DNA of 64,000 nt from Cordylochernes scorpioides (GCA_030710605.1 CP092874.1:39345063-39409062), one strand, 5' to 3'; shown: positions 10,001 through 23,269, counted from the first letter of the stretch. Numbers and translations are program-made. Notes: a model not told the origin generated them from the letters alone.

Positions 10001-10351
10001 CTAGACGGGTGACCCGGGCTTCGCCCCGGATTTGACCCGTGTGCATATCTACCCGAGTGATATATATTTAGATAAGATTTTTTAAATAATTGTTTGTAAT
10101 TAGCATTATCTATTTGTTTGCATCAGCATAATTTAATCTAATCTTTGATAGAGGTCGTGAGCTAAGTAGAATAATTTGAATATATAGTTTTAATAATTGA
10201 TTTATATATTTTTTAAAATAGCCTATCGTCTTCCCCGTATTTTTTTTACCTATGTATGGAAATTTTGGTTTGAATTAATGAACTACTGCGAATTTGTATA
10301 CCGGACATACAAACAAACAAACATACAAAAATTGATTTTTATATATATAGA
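10001..10351 (-). mobile_element. 351-bp non-autonomous Helitron-like element, copy 1
   Basis: Read on the minus strand it starts TCTATATATATAAAAATC after an A and ends with the hairpin CCGGGGCGAAGCCCGGG, then GTCACCCGTCTAG followed by T: 5' TC, 3' CTAG and an A/T target, all as in Helitrons. It lacks coding sequence. Other copies: 34323-34673 (same duplication) and 49565-49921. Confidence 0.75.
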
Positions 10352-10897
10352 TAGAAGATAGATGTTGTTTATTCACAAATAAATGGCTATTTAACCGCGT
10401 TTTACGATAATTTCGTGAAATTTGGTGAAATCACTGGGAAGGTTTATCACTGATGAGCCATGTCTTCTCAAAAACTCGCTTCAAAATCAAGAAAATTTAA
10501 CATTGTTCAAGTTGTAGACAGTATGTAAGCCAGTGAAATTTCGAACAGGTTTTCATTCTCTATTTTTCTAGGTATAGTAATGATACCAACAGCCCATGGT
10601 ACGTCAGTATTATTATCATTAGAAAGAAGATGACTTAAGATAGAAAATATAAACGAGGACTAAACCAGCCCTCCCAGAATTGGCTTCTTATTAAATAAAT
10701 TTTATTTCATACAAAATCTCTTATGAGAGACCACCTCCAAGAGACACAGGTGAGGTTACGTCTTCAAGCGGTCTCTTTATCTATTTTAATATAAAAATTA
10801 AAATTTTCCTGTTCCACGTGGCTGTTTATCGAAAACTCCTAATCTACAGAAACCATTCTCACAAAATTTACATAGAAGCCTTCTTAGAGACTCTTAA
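10352..10897. other. Unassigned duplicated sequence up to the gap
   Basis: Non-coding, matching 34674-35219. A block near 10425-10445 (ATCACTGGGAAGGTTTATC) resembles the 5' body of the Helitron-like repeats, so part of it may be another old copy. Confidence 0.4.
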
Positions 10898-10997
10898 NNN
10901 NNNNNNNNNNNNNNNNNNNNNNNNNNNNNNNNNNNNNNNNNNNNNNNNNNNNNNNNNNNNNNNNNNNNNNNNNNNNNNNNNNNNNNNNNNNNNNNNN
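10898..10997. other. Assembly gap, 100 N
   Basis: Exactly 100 N, the usual placeholder for a gap of unknown length between contigs. It falls where the first copy of the large duplication ends. Confidence 0.99.
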
Positions 10998-13900
10998 CGT
11001 TCTCCACGTGGTTGGCCGCCTCGTGGACTTTACCATTCTTTACTGGATTTTCCGCAACCTCCAACTAGCACACAATTATATTAGTTTATGCTTTAGGCAG
11101 GATTTTACAAGTTACATGTTTTAAACAGCAGGGTGTTATTTTACCGTGAACTTTTCGTGGCCTTATTTGGAACTGGTCGGCCCACGTTGAAGGCGTCATT
11201 GATGAGCTTATTTCGGCGCTATCGTCCCGAAATCCATGAGCCTCTTTTATTCTCAGGGAGTTCACGTAAAGTTTGCATCCTGCTATATAAAAGGTACAAC
11301 TTGCAAATATCCTGCGCGCACTGGGGTTAAAAAAAGACATATGCAACTATGGATTTGATTAATACTACAATATATATTTATCTCTTTTGACGGTCATACA
11401 AAGATAAGAATAAAAATTAAAAAGGTAAATAAAACGGGCAACGAGGAAACGCTGTGAGAAATTTTACATGAATATACCTATTAAAAATCATTATTAAAAA
11501 AAAAATACTTAACTTTGTGCTTCTGTTGGAAGGCTGGAAATCCCTCCCCAAAATCTTGTAGAACTACATTTTTAACGAGCTTCCCTATACTATCTTATCT
11601 CTAAAAAAAGAACTGCCCTCACCAAAAGCTTGCTCGTGACTAACTCTTTCTCTCCCAGGGTGACCAAAAAAAAAAATTAAAAAAATAAATCTTTATCTGG
11701 TCACCCTCTGTGAAAAAAAAAAAGGAATTTTAAAATAAAAAATAAAAAAACTATAATAAAAATTATTATTCGAAATATTAATTTTAAAATATTAAAAAAA
11801 AGGAAAACCCAAAATAGCTGCTTATTTAAATAAAAAGAAAATTTATTGTAGTACTATAAGTTATTTACAAAAACTAGAAATAAAAAAAAAAAGGAGGTGA
11901 AGAGATGGGCTGGTTTTTACAAAGAAGCATGCTCGAAGTCCTTTTCTTGGAGTCCTCTTTGTGGAGGCCCCAGAAGTGGCCTCTACACTTCCTCTCTATT
12001 GAAAAAGGCAGAGGTGAGATTACAAATCACACTTTGGGGATGAGATGAATGGGTTGAGTTTCCCCCACGTGAAAATTTCCACACCATGAAGGATTACTGG
12101 CGAGTGGAACGAGGGACTGCGCCTTTGGGACAGTTCTTGATGAGCGCTCCGTGGAAAAGTGATGGGAGTGCACAGCAATAGCAAGCGTCCTCGGAAAACC
12201 CTTCAAGTGGTTCCAGCCTTTTCACACCCATTTTTCATATTAATTAAGTTGCACGGAGATTTGAAGGGTATTGAGGTGTACTAGATATAAATGAATATGA
12301 AAAAAAAGTCACTGTTTATATTAAAACAAAAAAGATGTGTCCTGACAACTCAAAAGAACATCTGATCACGTGAGCAATCAAGACATGCCGTCTTTTTTTT
12401 CAAATATCAACAAATTTACTTTTTCTCCATTTTTTTTTTAAATGAACATCGTTTTTTTTTTAATTTGGACTCTATACCTATTTCACGATTTCTCAGAAAG
12501 CCCCTTGGAACAAATTTTAGGTCGTCGAGGTACAGTTCTTACCAGTCTGAAGTTGCCCAGCACCCCGAAAACACGTAATTGGTTGGCTTTTCTTGATTTG
12601 TCAACAACCTGAAAATCAAGAAATGAGTATTTAGTCGGCAAAATGGAGTTCCTCAAGTGAAAAACGTTTTCTCTAAATTGGTAGGAATCGTTGGAAAGAA
12701 TAAGCCACTAATCTGACATAGTTGCCAAAAATGGCGTGAATGGTAACTTAATAAGATCGAGGAACTGGCGAGTCGATAGTCAGACACGATGGTTTAATTG
12801 ACGCAGGGTCGCTAAAGAAGCGCGGCCTATAACCTTTTATGGTCTATTGGAAAGCCTAGATCTAAATTTTGCATGTTCGCTATAAAGGCGTGTTAATTAT
12901 ATATATATATAACTTCCTTTGTGTGTAGGCTATCAAGGAGCGGGATAATTCTTGCTATTCTCATTAAAATGACGGTCTCGCTAACAGGGCATGATCATTT
13001 GAAAAGGTAATCGCCAATCCCGAATTATTTTCACAAAGAAAAGGTTTATAACCTTAGATTTTCGTTATAAAAATATAATCTGGCATAGAGGATCTCAATT
13101 TATTTAAAAAAAAAAAGCAACGAAATTGCAATATTTACAAACGCGGGCGATAAAGGCAACATTTTTTATATTCCTATAAAATTATATCAATACATTTTAA
13201 TTAAAACATTTCAAATATTATTTTTGATGTAATTTTTCTTTGTATCGCTTTTCAAATAATTTAAAATGAAGGGGAAAATTTAATTTTACCAAACTAATTT
13301 GCTCTATTTTTCAAAAAATAAATGATATCATTTGTATTTACTGGAAAATATACACTTTGAAAATATAAATAAATTATTCATTAGAAATAATATTTTTTTA
13401 GGGAAAATTTGTATTTTAAAAACACGAGTTAAGCAGCACTGTTGTTTGTTTTCATTGCGTTCAAATCGATATCAAATATTTGTTTTTTAAAAATAAAATT
13501 TTAGTTTTTATTTCATTACCAAAGTTGTGTAAACTATTTTGCAAATTAAAAAACATCGATTAATTTTTAATAATTTTAATATTGATTCAAGGGATTATTT
13601 TAACGAATCGATTAATTTAAAAATATTTTTATAATATATTATTTTTTAAATGTTGGAAAAAAAACGATTATTTTTAAGTATGTGCGTATATACAAGGCTT
13701 CATTGGCGGCGTCAAAGATAGAGAGACAGAGAGATTGAGATTGAAAACTACTTTATTATATCATTCATATGAGATTATATAGGGTTGTTAAATATAAAAT
13801 ATATATATGAATATAAATAAGATATTATATTATATATATAAATAAGGATGAATATAGATAAATAAGAGAGAAAGAGAGCGGTATTTGTACCATAATCAGA

Positions 13901-14254
13901 TCATAATGCTTAAGAGAATTTCAGACAGCCTGATTTGTAAGTTCATCATATGTCTACGATTGCAGAAACATCTTTACTCTCTACCTTACAAGAATACTGT
14001 TTATTTACTTGCATTGAGTTGTAGGGTTGACTTCATGCAATAACCATTAGAAGAGGAAGAGGCATTTAAAATATTGTCCAAAAATTCACTTATTATGATA
14101 AATTAAAATAAATATTTAGTGCCTTGTTTTGATCTGGTAACACCGCCAAATCAGACGACGCGCTTTGATCACTTTTTTCCGGAAAACACGAGAACTAGTT
14201 AAGCCAAAATGATCAATAAAATGGAATATTAATTGTATTTTGTCATTGTATATA
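10998..14254. other. Gene-free region
   Basis: No supported gene on either strand. 10998-12260 is only moderately AT-rich; 12270-14254 is strongly AT-rich with many A-runs. At 11656-11710 a tiny inverted repeat has CAGGGTGACCA at one end and TGGTCACCCTCTG at the other around an A/T-rich core, perhaps a mini-MITE. A GA-rich stretch (AGAGAGACAGAGAGATTGAG) lies near 13720. No similarity to RNA genes was recognised. Confidence 0.5.
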
Positions 14255-14673
14255 TAGTGTAACTTGGATAATTCGAACGTGTTCAATTTTAAAACGTCTT
14301 AAAAAAAAATCGAATATTTATATTGGTTCCTAGAATTTCCTATAAATAGAATTTCTTTTTTAAATTCGAATTTATCTCTCTGTAATTTAAAAACGATATA
14401 ACAGCAACAAAAAAAAATAATATGACACCGATTGTAATTAATCGACGATCGGACCAACCGGCGAGAAACTATGCATAATCGAAGCCTCCTTAATAACGAA
14501 GATCCTAGACAAATGTGGAATCGAGTATAAACTTGAGGAAACGGTTCAATCAAAGAAGAGAACTCGCGGCTCCCAGGATGACTCAAGATCGCCAACTAGG
14601 AGCGAGCGTAACCTGAAGACGCCTAGAATGGGACATCGACGAACAAAGTCCCGCCACTGGAGTTTCTCAACAA

Positions 14674-15577
14674 ATGAACGCAGCTCACCCACCGCAAGAC
14701 GATGAAGAAAATAACGACAACGATGGCCCATGGACCACAGTCACTAACGTGAAAAAAACCGAGAATTCCTCCTGTTATTGCAGAAAATGTAGCAGATTGG
14801 AAGCTTCTTTGCCAAGAACTAAAGACTTGTGCATGGAACCATTCCAAGTCACGATTTCTGGCAAAAAGCACATAATTAAATCGAAAAACATAGGCGACTT
14901 CAAAAAAATCAGGGAATATGTACAGAAAAATAATTGAGGATATTCCTACAGACTACAGGAGGAAAAACCGCTAAAAGTGGTATTGAAGGGGGTATCAACA
15001 GCCTTCAAAGAAGAAGACGTCGTAACTGAACTGGTCTCAATGGGCTTCACTGAGGTCATTGTCAAAAGACTCCATAGACAATCGACCAAAATACCGATGA
15101 ATATAGTCCTAGTAGAGCTACCGAAAAATGAACAAAATAAACGAATCTATGGAATAACCGAAATACTTTATCAAAAATAGTCGTGGAATCATTCAGGACT
15201 ACAAACCGAGTGACCCAAAGCTTTAACTGCCAGGGTTTTGGGCATGGCCAGCTAAACTGCTTTTTGAAGCCCAAATGCGTCAAGTATGCTGAAGAACACC
15301 ATTCGAAGGATTGTCCAAGAAACTCGAAACAGCTCCCACCAAAGTGCGCTAACTGTGGAGAGGCGCACACAGCCAATTACCGCGGATGCCCAAATTTTCG
15401 AAGCCACAACAACAGCAGCTAAAGCCTCCCAGACAAAACTACCCTAACACCATACCTCAAGCAAGCTCACTAAAACAGAAGAAGCAACTGCTGAAAAACA
15501 AAAGGCAAGTTACGCTGAAACTGCAAAAAAGAAAACTACTCGTTCTGACACCAGGGAACTGTGCGAAAAGTTATTAG
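14674..15577 (+). pseudogene. Jockey-like LINE ORF1 (gag-like), broken
   Basis: ORF1 of such LINEs encodes an RNA-binding protein that packages the element's RNA. The first part reads from 14674 to 15180 in one frame with a TGA at 14935-14937. The stretch YSYRLQEEKPLKVVLKG to about 15070 resembles the PRE_C2HC domain that precedes zinc knuckles in Jockey-type gag proteins. A one-base shift near 15178 leads to the knuckle region (15183-15422): FNCQGFGHGQLNC, where the first Cys is lost, then CVKYAEEHHSKDC and CANCGEAHTANYRGC. A further frame continues to 15577. It lies directly upstream of ORF2, as in this clade. Confidence 0.75.
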
Positions 15578-18218
15578 AAATTATCAAAACCTTCTTACAA
15601 TGAAAGGCAAATTACCTTTAAAAATCGTTTTCTGGAATTGCAACGGAATCAAACTCAAAAAAGAAGAATTCCTACAGTTTTTAGAAGAAAACTCAATAGA
15701 CATGGCACTGCTCAGTGAAACACACTTAAAACCATCTGTCGACCTCAAACTCAGAAACTATCAGACAATAAGAGACGATAGAATCGTTGGAAGGGGCGGT
15801 GGAACGGCAATAATTCTAAAAAACTATCTTAAATATAAAAAAGTGCTGATTCAAACATCTAACATGGAAAACACCACAATACTAATGAAACCAGATGGAA
15901 GGGCAGTAGTGCAGATATCGTCAATCTATAAGAAACCCGATCTACCACTCCTGGAGGAAGATCTGAATCTCTTGTTAGAGAATAATCAATCAGTAATCGC
16001 TGCAGGAGACTGGAACTCCAAGCACCCTCTTTGGGGCTCAAGAACCTCAATAATAGTGGAACCGTGCTTCATAATTTTCCGAAAAAGAAAACCTGGACAT
16101 TGTCGCACCTTCTTCACCCACGCACTACAGTCCTTTGGGAAATCCAGACTTTCTAGACATCGCAATTCTTAGAAACATCCCCTGGACTTCGAGGATTAAG
16201 ACCCTGGATGTCTTATCTTCAGATCACTTCCCAGTAATCCTAGAGCTGACCTGCCCGAAGGATGAATTCACGACTAGGGCTTGCCGACTCACTAACTGGG
16301 TTCACTTCCAACAAGACTTAATTTCCAGTACGCCTCCTAGAGTACCCTTGAAAACGGAAGCCAATATTGACTCAGCAGTGACCATACTAAATGATAAAAT
16401 CTACAACAGCTACTCAAAAACACGGTTATATCATCCTCTTCATCAAAACAGAACCCTTCGACCAAGGGCCTTGATAAAAGAAAAGAATAAAGCTCGTAAG
16501 AGATGGCAAGCAACCTGGGATCCAGCCCATAGAGCCATTTATTTAAACCTACAGGGAAAAGTTAACAAAGCCTCAAATCTGACTCCACCGAGAACTGGAA
16601 TCAATTCATAACAAGATTGAATCAAGCCCAAAGGACTTCTGAGAAAAACAAAACCTATCAGAAAAAAACGGAAAGGATCTCAAATTTAGTAATGAACGGC
16701 AAAACCTTATTGACCGACAAAGAAATCGGAAATGAACTTGCAGAACACTTCTCAACCAGTTCTCCAAGGAAAAAGAAGAAGACCAACCAAACATAACTTA
16801 TAATCACCACAAGAAAAAATGCTCACAGTGACGACACCAAATGAAGTCAAGGAAGTGATTAAATACTTAGGCTAACCACAAAGCTCCTGGCCATGACAAT
16901 ATCACTCCGCAAATGGCCAAGAATCTTCCCATCAAATGGATTGTATTTCTAGCCGGAGTTTTCAACGCCGCACTGCACTTGTGTTACTACCCCAAAGTCT
17001 GGAAGCATGCTATCATAATTCCAATTCCAAAAAAATCCGCTAAATCCCTGAAGATCTAAGACCTATCAGCCTCCTCCCCACCATCGGCAAAATTTACGAA
17101 AGAATTATTTTACGTAGACTTCAGAGGTACTTGGACAACTCTAATTTCATCATCCCGCAGCAATTCGGATTTAGAAGGGGGGCATTCAACTACTCACCAA
17201 CTCATTGCAGTTATGGACTACATCCAGATAAGAAGATCCCACAAGGAAAGTGGTAGGTGCAGTCTTTCTAGATTTTGCGAAAGCATTTGATAAAGTTTGG
17301 CATAATGGCCTTAAAAAGAAACTCACAAAAACACCAGTTTCCAAGTGACATTATAAATTTTATGCAGAATTATCTACAGGGCAGGACATTTTCAGTCAAG
17401 CAAGGAAATTTTATAACTGAACCAAAGCCAATCCAGACTGGAGTACCTCAAGGCTCTATCCTCGGACCCTACCTTTTCAATATTTACATTAATGACATCC
17501 CACTGCACTCTAATGTAAACTTAAGCTCTTCGCAGATGACACAGCAATTTTATTTAACTCTAAATCAGTCGACCTATTGGTTACTCAGCTTCAGAACTAC
17601 CTAAATGACATAATCAAATGGTGCGATGAGTGGAAACTAGACATTAACCCAACTAAGACTCAAGCAATAGTTTTTCCCCCAAGAGATAACAAAAAATTCA
17701 AGCCACAAACCAACTTGACAGTAAACTCAAGCACTATTAGTTGGGCCGACCATGCCAAGTATCTTGGTGTCACTTTGGATTCGAAATTAAAATTTAACCT
17801 ACATGTCCAAAACACCATAAGAAAGGCAAAGATAGCCAAAATAGCTCTATCAAGTCTGCTTAATTTTAAAAGTAATTTAACAACAAAACATAAATTCACG
17901 TTGTACAAAACCTGTATTCTACCCATCATCACGTACGCACTACCAGTCTGGGGCAAATATATCACACCTACGGATAAAAAAAAGAATAGATGCCTTCATA
18001 AGGATTTGCTTACGAACCACTATAGGAGCCCCATTCATCTTTTCAAACAAATTCTCAAAGAAGATCTCAACCAGCCTAATATAGAAGAGATTTATCACGA
18101 CTCTGCGACAAGACTATTCTCGCAATTTCAAAAATCATCAAATCCAACTATACAAGAAATTGTTCAAAATCAAGGTGACCTCAGCCACCGAATCCGACGA
18201 CCTGGACCCAATGGCTAG
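15561..18218 (+). pseudogene. Jockey-like LINE ORF2 (endonuclease-reverse transcriptase), frameshifted
   Basis: ORF2 nicks target DNA and copies the LINE RNA onto it. The endonuclease is clear: VFWNCNGI, LLSETHL and AAGDWNSKHPLWGS in the first frame to about 16040, then a shift, then TLDVLSSDHFPVI in the next frame. The reverse transcriptase has [15 protein letters not shown] (about 17268), [18 protein letters not shown] and the FADDTA catalytic box (about 17530), which lies in a different frame from the segment just before it. The thumb and C-terminus read to 18218. At least four frameshifts make it inactive. The 3' end is followed by an (AAATA)n-like tail near 18358-18380. Confidence 0.85.
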
Positions 18219-18440
18219 CTGACAGCCAAACACCCAACAACTGCCCCTCCTGTAAGGTACGGGGGGCCACTCCAGCATTACAACTCGCCATGTGTAAATA
18301 ATCTGGACAAGGTGACTCGCGAGCTGTGCTCGAATGTAACACCTGTAAATTGAGATGAAATAAATAAATAAATAATTCGAATTTTTGGATAATTCGATTA
18401 TTTTTGTTCCCTTGGGCTTCGAATTATTCAAGTTGGACTG

Positions 18441-18836
18441 TATAATCTTATAATTTTTTTAATAACTCATCATTTTTAATTGAAATATAATAGATTTTTT
18501 TCTTCTCTTTTCTACTTTAGAGAATACTTGTGTACGCGATTACGCCTCGTAATATTTATGTATCTTGCTATAAGCCATAATATTGTGACACAATTGGATT
18601 CAATACGAAATCAGAACCTTGGTCACTATAACCAAGGACATATCATTCACAAATACACTTGTTTAATCAATCCATTTAGTGTAGAGCACAAAATCAGAAA
18701 TAGTACTTAAAATTAAAGATGCTTCAGCCAGTCAGTTTACTAGCCGAAATATCTTTAATTTAAAGAACTATGAATACCGGCCAAGTAGCCTCTATCTTTT
18801 CGATAATCAGAAATAGTAGTCATCCTTGGTCTAGAG
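18441..18836. other. Non-coding spacer
   Basis: No supported gene. It ends with GTCTAGAG (18829-18836), the left copy of the hAT target-site duplication. Confidence 0.6.
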
Positions 18837-21131
18837 CAGGGGTTTCCAAACTACGGCCCGAGGGCCACATCCAGCCCGCAGACAGATTTTGTCCGGCCCG
18901 CGGAGACATACTTGAAAACTCCTTTTAGAGAACAAATATTTTTTATAGCAAATAAAATGTTTGTGATAAGTTGGATAAAGAAACACAGAATGGTAATGAG
19001 TAAAGGACATGTATAATTTATGCAGTAAATTTAACTTCAGCATATAATAACTAACAAATTATTGAAATGAATCCAACTTACATTTTATACATTGTAAGTA
19101 ATGAACAACACATACCTTATAACATGACATATGAAATGCTAATGAGATGTATGTAATTGAGATTTTCCACCGACAATAGTTTGTAGTTGTGGACTAATTT
19201 TACTTGTACCAATTATTAAAGAGATTTAAGATGCTCGTCAGTTAATTTAGATCTGTATACATTTTTTGTGTACTTCATTTTGGAGAAGGTTTTCTCACAC
19301 AAATAAGTAGTACCAAAAACGGAAAACAGCCCACGAGCAAATTTATGCAAATTATCAAATTGTGTCAGTGGAAGACTCATATAAAATTCCAACAAAGATG
19401 AGTTTTCATATTTGTTCTTAATTATATCACTGCACTGAAGATCAATCATTTCCATTTGAAGTTCCGGGGCTAGGGTTTCAATGTCAGCATCAAAAGGATT
19501 CTGAAAAATCTTAATTTGATTCGCAATGGCATCAAAGTCCGAGAAACGAGTATCAAAATTTATCTTCAAAGCACTCAAAGTTTCGATTGCAAAATCGATA
19601 GGAAACTCAGTCTCAGTAGTGTGGCTGAATATTTCACATGTTTTAAAATGTGAAAAACATTTACTTCGTAGTTGTGATTGAAACAGTATCAATTTCATCC
19701 GGAATGACTTGATATTTGTGTATAAATCAGGGAGATGCTGGTTTTCTCCTTGCAATCTCAAATTCAGTTCGTTCACATGTTTTGTCAAATCAACATAGAA
19801 TGCTAACTTCCATAGCCATGCGTTGTTTTGTAATTCAGTAAGAGGGCGGTGCTTTTCATTCAAAAAAATTTCGATCACTGCTCGAAGTTCAAAAAAGCGC
19901 TGAAGGACTTTCCCACAACTAAGCCAGCGTACGGCAGTATGATAAGGTAAGTCTGTTTCTCCAATCTCTGCAATAAATTGTCGGAATTGTCGGTGATTCA
20001 GCCCAAAAGATCTGATGAAATTAACAGTTGATATGACTGGTTTCAGAACGTCAGACATATCCAAACATTTTCCGCACAAAGACTGTTGATGAATGATACA
20101 ATGTAAGACTAATGGTTTTGAGCCGCCGTCATTTTCTACAGCCTTTGACACAAGAGCGACCACTCCTTTATCTTTCCCACTCATGTTTTTGCCTCCATCA
20201 GTTGTAATACATTTCAAGTTTATCCATCGAAGGTTATTTTTATTAATGGCCATTTCAACTCCTTTAAAATATCGGTACCAGTAGTTGTGCCATGAATACT
20301 ATACATATCAAGAAGTTCTTCGTGCACTTCATAGCTTTTATCTACTCCTCTAATATAAATCAACACCTGAGCAGTATCTGACACATCCGTTGACTCATCC
20401 AAGGCCAAAGAAAACCACTCAACATGTCCATTTTTGTCGAACAGTTGAGAGGATATATTTTCAGCGATGTTTTCTACCCTTCGAGCCACAGTGTTTGCTG
20501 ACATACTGACAGTTTTTAATAAATTTACCTTTTCATGGCACATTTCTTCGACTACTGCAATTATGCATTCCTTGATCATTTCTCCATCGGTGAATGGTTT
20601 TCCACGTTTTGCAATTTCAAGAGCCACACGAAAGCTGGCACGAGTTGCCGCCTCTTGTTCAGTTTTGACTTTTGTAAATAAAGATTGCTGCGATTTCAAT
20701 CCGCGCTTCAAAGCTTCGATTTTTTCTGTCCGCACAATTCATGTATATTTTGAGTAATTTTGAGAATGTTTTGTTTCATAATGACGTTTCATGTTATATT
20801 CTTTGATAACGGCTATGCTTTCATTGCAAATCAAACATAGCGCCTTGTTACTGGACTCAATTACGAAATACTGAATGTTCCACTGATCTTTGAATTTTCT
20901 GCATTCACTATCAATTTTTCGCTTCTTTTCCATTCTGCTAAATCACACACAAAAGCAACAATTAATAATAACATTTAATAACAAATAAACATAACAATTA
21001 ATACAGGAAAATTAATAATATGCAGTGTTGCCATCTTGGCCCTCGGAACTTACTGGAGTAATCAGTATGGCCCTAAGGCTGGAAAGACCCCATCAGTATG
21101 GCCCTAAGGCTGGAAAGTTTGGAGACCCCTG
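18837..21131 (-). mobile_element. hAT transposon with 8-bp target duplication
   Basis: The ends CAGGGGTTTCCAAAC (left) and, reversed, CAGGGGTCTCCAAAC (right) are typical short hAT inverted repeats. The 8-bp GTCTAGAG is present on both sides (18829-18836 and 21132-21139), the target duplication of this superfamily. Near the right end the block ATCAGTATGGCCCTAAGG is tandemly repeated (around 21060-21110). Confidence 0.92.
19216..20933 (-). pseudogene. hAT transposase, one stop and one frameshift
   Basis: Reading from 20933 leftwards, the N-terminus has a BED-type zinc finger (CLICNESIAVIKEYNMKRH then HYETKH). An in-frame TGA at 20739-20741 follows, with the same frame continuing through KPFTDGEMIKECI, a common hAT motif, and LALDESTDVSDTAQ, which contains the first catalytic Asp. 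Around 20230-20260 there is a one-base frameshift. The last part has TTDGGKNM, LHCIIHQQSLCGK and the C-terminal dimerisation region (FSKMKYTKN ... LTDEHLKSL). It resembles vertebrate and arthropod GTF2IRD2/ZBED-like hAT proteins. About 570 codons, near full length. Confidence 0.88.
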
Positions 21132-21139
21132 GTCTAGAG

Positions 21140-22354
21140 AATGCCAGAAGACTTCCATAATCCACATTACAACAAATGATAACCAATAAATTTACAAATG
21201 AAGAAACACATGTTACTACTAGGACACTACACCATCGTACACGATATAGAATTTTTCAATAATTTTTTAACGAATAATTTTTTTTTTCGAATTAATATAC
21301 AGTTAGACCTCTCTATCAATAGAGAGTGCCAAGAGAGACCGCATTAAAACATGGCTAAACTTGTTTCTCCTGAAGGTGGTCTCTCATTAGAGATTCAGAC
21401 TGACAAGAAAGAATCTCGGATAGGCAATATAGAATCGCTGATAGACAATATAGAATATCTGATAGACATGGTAGAATATATGATAGACATGTTTGAATCT
21501 ATGATAGACACACATAATATGGAATCTCTGATAAGAGACCCTTAGTTCCGGTTTGTCCAGTGGCAATCTACCAGTATGACGCGTTTTGTTTGAGACCAGA
21601 TACTACTATCAGTATATATGCAATTTAGACGCATCAAATAGCGCTTCTGCTTTGCATATTTCCGGGTGTTAAAGAACTTTCTGCTCAACCCTAAATCTTA
21701 TTTTCGTTATGAAACTTTGCATATTAGGTAATTTATTAAGATTAATTGCATATTCCAGTTTGGAAGTGTGGCAGTTATTTCTTCCACACATAACTCTGTA
21801 TTGGGGCGAAAAAATCGCATATATTTATTTTTATCTTCATCATTATCTGACCTTACTCGTATTGATATAATCGATGACATATTGATTTTTGAATAAAATA
21901 TTCGTTTATCCCATTTTATGCATATATATTTAAAAATTTCATAAATTGGTTCAGCCATTTAGAAGCAAACCTGTTATAAACATGAATACCTTATGCTAGA
22001 TACATTTTATTGTTTAAAATACCTTTTTTAGCTTACAATAAATTTATCAATTATTTTTTTCCATTCTGATTGTTATTTATTGTTCGTATTTTATTTTAGG
22101 GTTTTGTATGCAACTCTTATACAAAGATATTTGCATATATTGAAATTATTTATTTAGAGGAAACATTTTTTTAATACGTGTTGATTCTCGAGCGTGAGCT
22201 TCTTTTCGTGTAACTTTAAAATTTAGACGTGTTAATATTATATTATTTTTTATCAATTATTATATTTATATAAGTCCGTGTTTATATTTTCGAATAATCT
22301 TTTCTGACTTGAAATTGAAAAACTGAATTTTTAATTTTGAAATATCTATATATA
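21140..22354. other. AT-rich spacer with a short degenerate minisatellite
   Basis: No supported gene. At 21415-21535 about five degenerate units of roughly 21 bp carry TGATAGACA and TAGAAT. The sequence just before (TACAGTTAGACCTCTCTATC at 21298) looks like one end of a pogo-type element, but I found no matching right end. Confidence 0.4.
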
Positions 22355-23269
22355 TCTATTATATATATATAAAAAAATTGAATGTCTGTCTGTGTGTACT
22401 CTATAGATTCAAAACCATACATCCAATCGCGGTGAAAATTTGGGATATTATTAGGTATATCCCCGGGAAGGTTTTTGAAAAATAATTTCTTGAATATCTT
22501 GAATATCCTTAGAGTTATTTGCAGATTTGTATATTTAACTCGCAAGCAGCGCCACCATTGCGACGATGATAACAAGTTTTTTTATCTATAAGTTTTTTAA
22601 CACTAAGTTTATTATCTTAAAGATCATTTATCAAAAGTAAGATTTTCTACCTATTAATTGCGCACAAGTCAAAGTTAGTTTTATCATTTATCTACAACAT
22701 ATTTTTTAGGAAATAGATAAAATGATGATTTTGTAATGTAGAAAATTAGGAAAGTCAAATTCAGGATGACACTGCAATTTATTTGAGACAAGAATAATGA
22801 TACAATTCCAAGGCAAAGATACTATTCCTTTAACTTCCAATTACCGAGGGAACCAATTAAAATTGATTTTATTCAACTTATCGAGTATTTTCCAAGCGAC
22901 CGGGAAAAAATGTTAACTAGATAAAATGATGATTTTGTAATGTAGAAAATTAGGAAAGACAAAATTCAGGATGACACGGCAATTTATTTGAGACAAGAAT
23001 AATGATATAATTCCAAAGCAAGATACTATTTCCTTTAACTTCCAGTTACCGAGGGAACCAATTAATATTGATTTTATTCAACTTATCGAGTATTTTTCAA
23101 GGAACCGGGAAAAAATGTTCACTTTATCGAGAGATTCAAATTTACGAGTTTCAAATTATCAAAATATATATATTTTTAAAATAAGTTTATAGAGAATTGT
23201 TTTAACAAATGTACGTTAGACAAACCTTTACTCAGGTAAAACCCGGGCGAAGCCGTGTACATCCGCTAC
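22355..23269 (+). mobile_element. Helitron-like element, family A
   Basis: It starts TCTATTATATATATATAAAA and ends with the family A hairpin, here mutated (CGGGCGAAGCCGTG), and CTAC instead of CTAG (23266-23269). The body is repeated about twice (GATGACACGGCA-like blocks near 22763 and 22969), as in other composite copies. Non-coding. Confidence 0.6.

Larger units (their letters stand above)
1..10897 (+). repeat. Large direct duplication, copy 1
   Basis: This block is repeated in the same orientation at 27071-35219. Position 1 corresponds to 27071, the Tc1 start codon at 4010 to 31065, and 10897 to 35219. Differences are scattered single bases and small homopolymer length changes, plus one block (about 5785-8531) present only here. 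The copy stops exactly at the N gap, so its right limit is a contig end rather than a natural boundary; the left limit is outside the window. It is either a true segmental duplication or two haplotypes placed in series; the sequence cannot decide. Confidence 0.9.
14255..18440. mobile_element. Pogo-like inverted-repeat element hosting a LINE
   Basis: The left end TAGTGTAACTTGGATAATTC and the right end, reversed, CAGTCCAACTTGAATAATTC are imperfect inverted repeats of about 23 bp with TA just outside each. The only large insert is the Jockey-like LINE, so the host was probably a short pogo-type MITE split by the LINE. No transposase of its own is visible. Confidence 0.6.

Noticed and set aside
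11133..11330. Overlapping open frames on both strands after the gap
   Set aside because: Neither strand shows a motif or codon pattern that would favour coding.
14299..14871. Minus-strand open frames of 61-98 codons
   Set aside because: Antisense shadows of the Jockey-like ORF1 region with no motifs.
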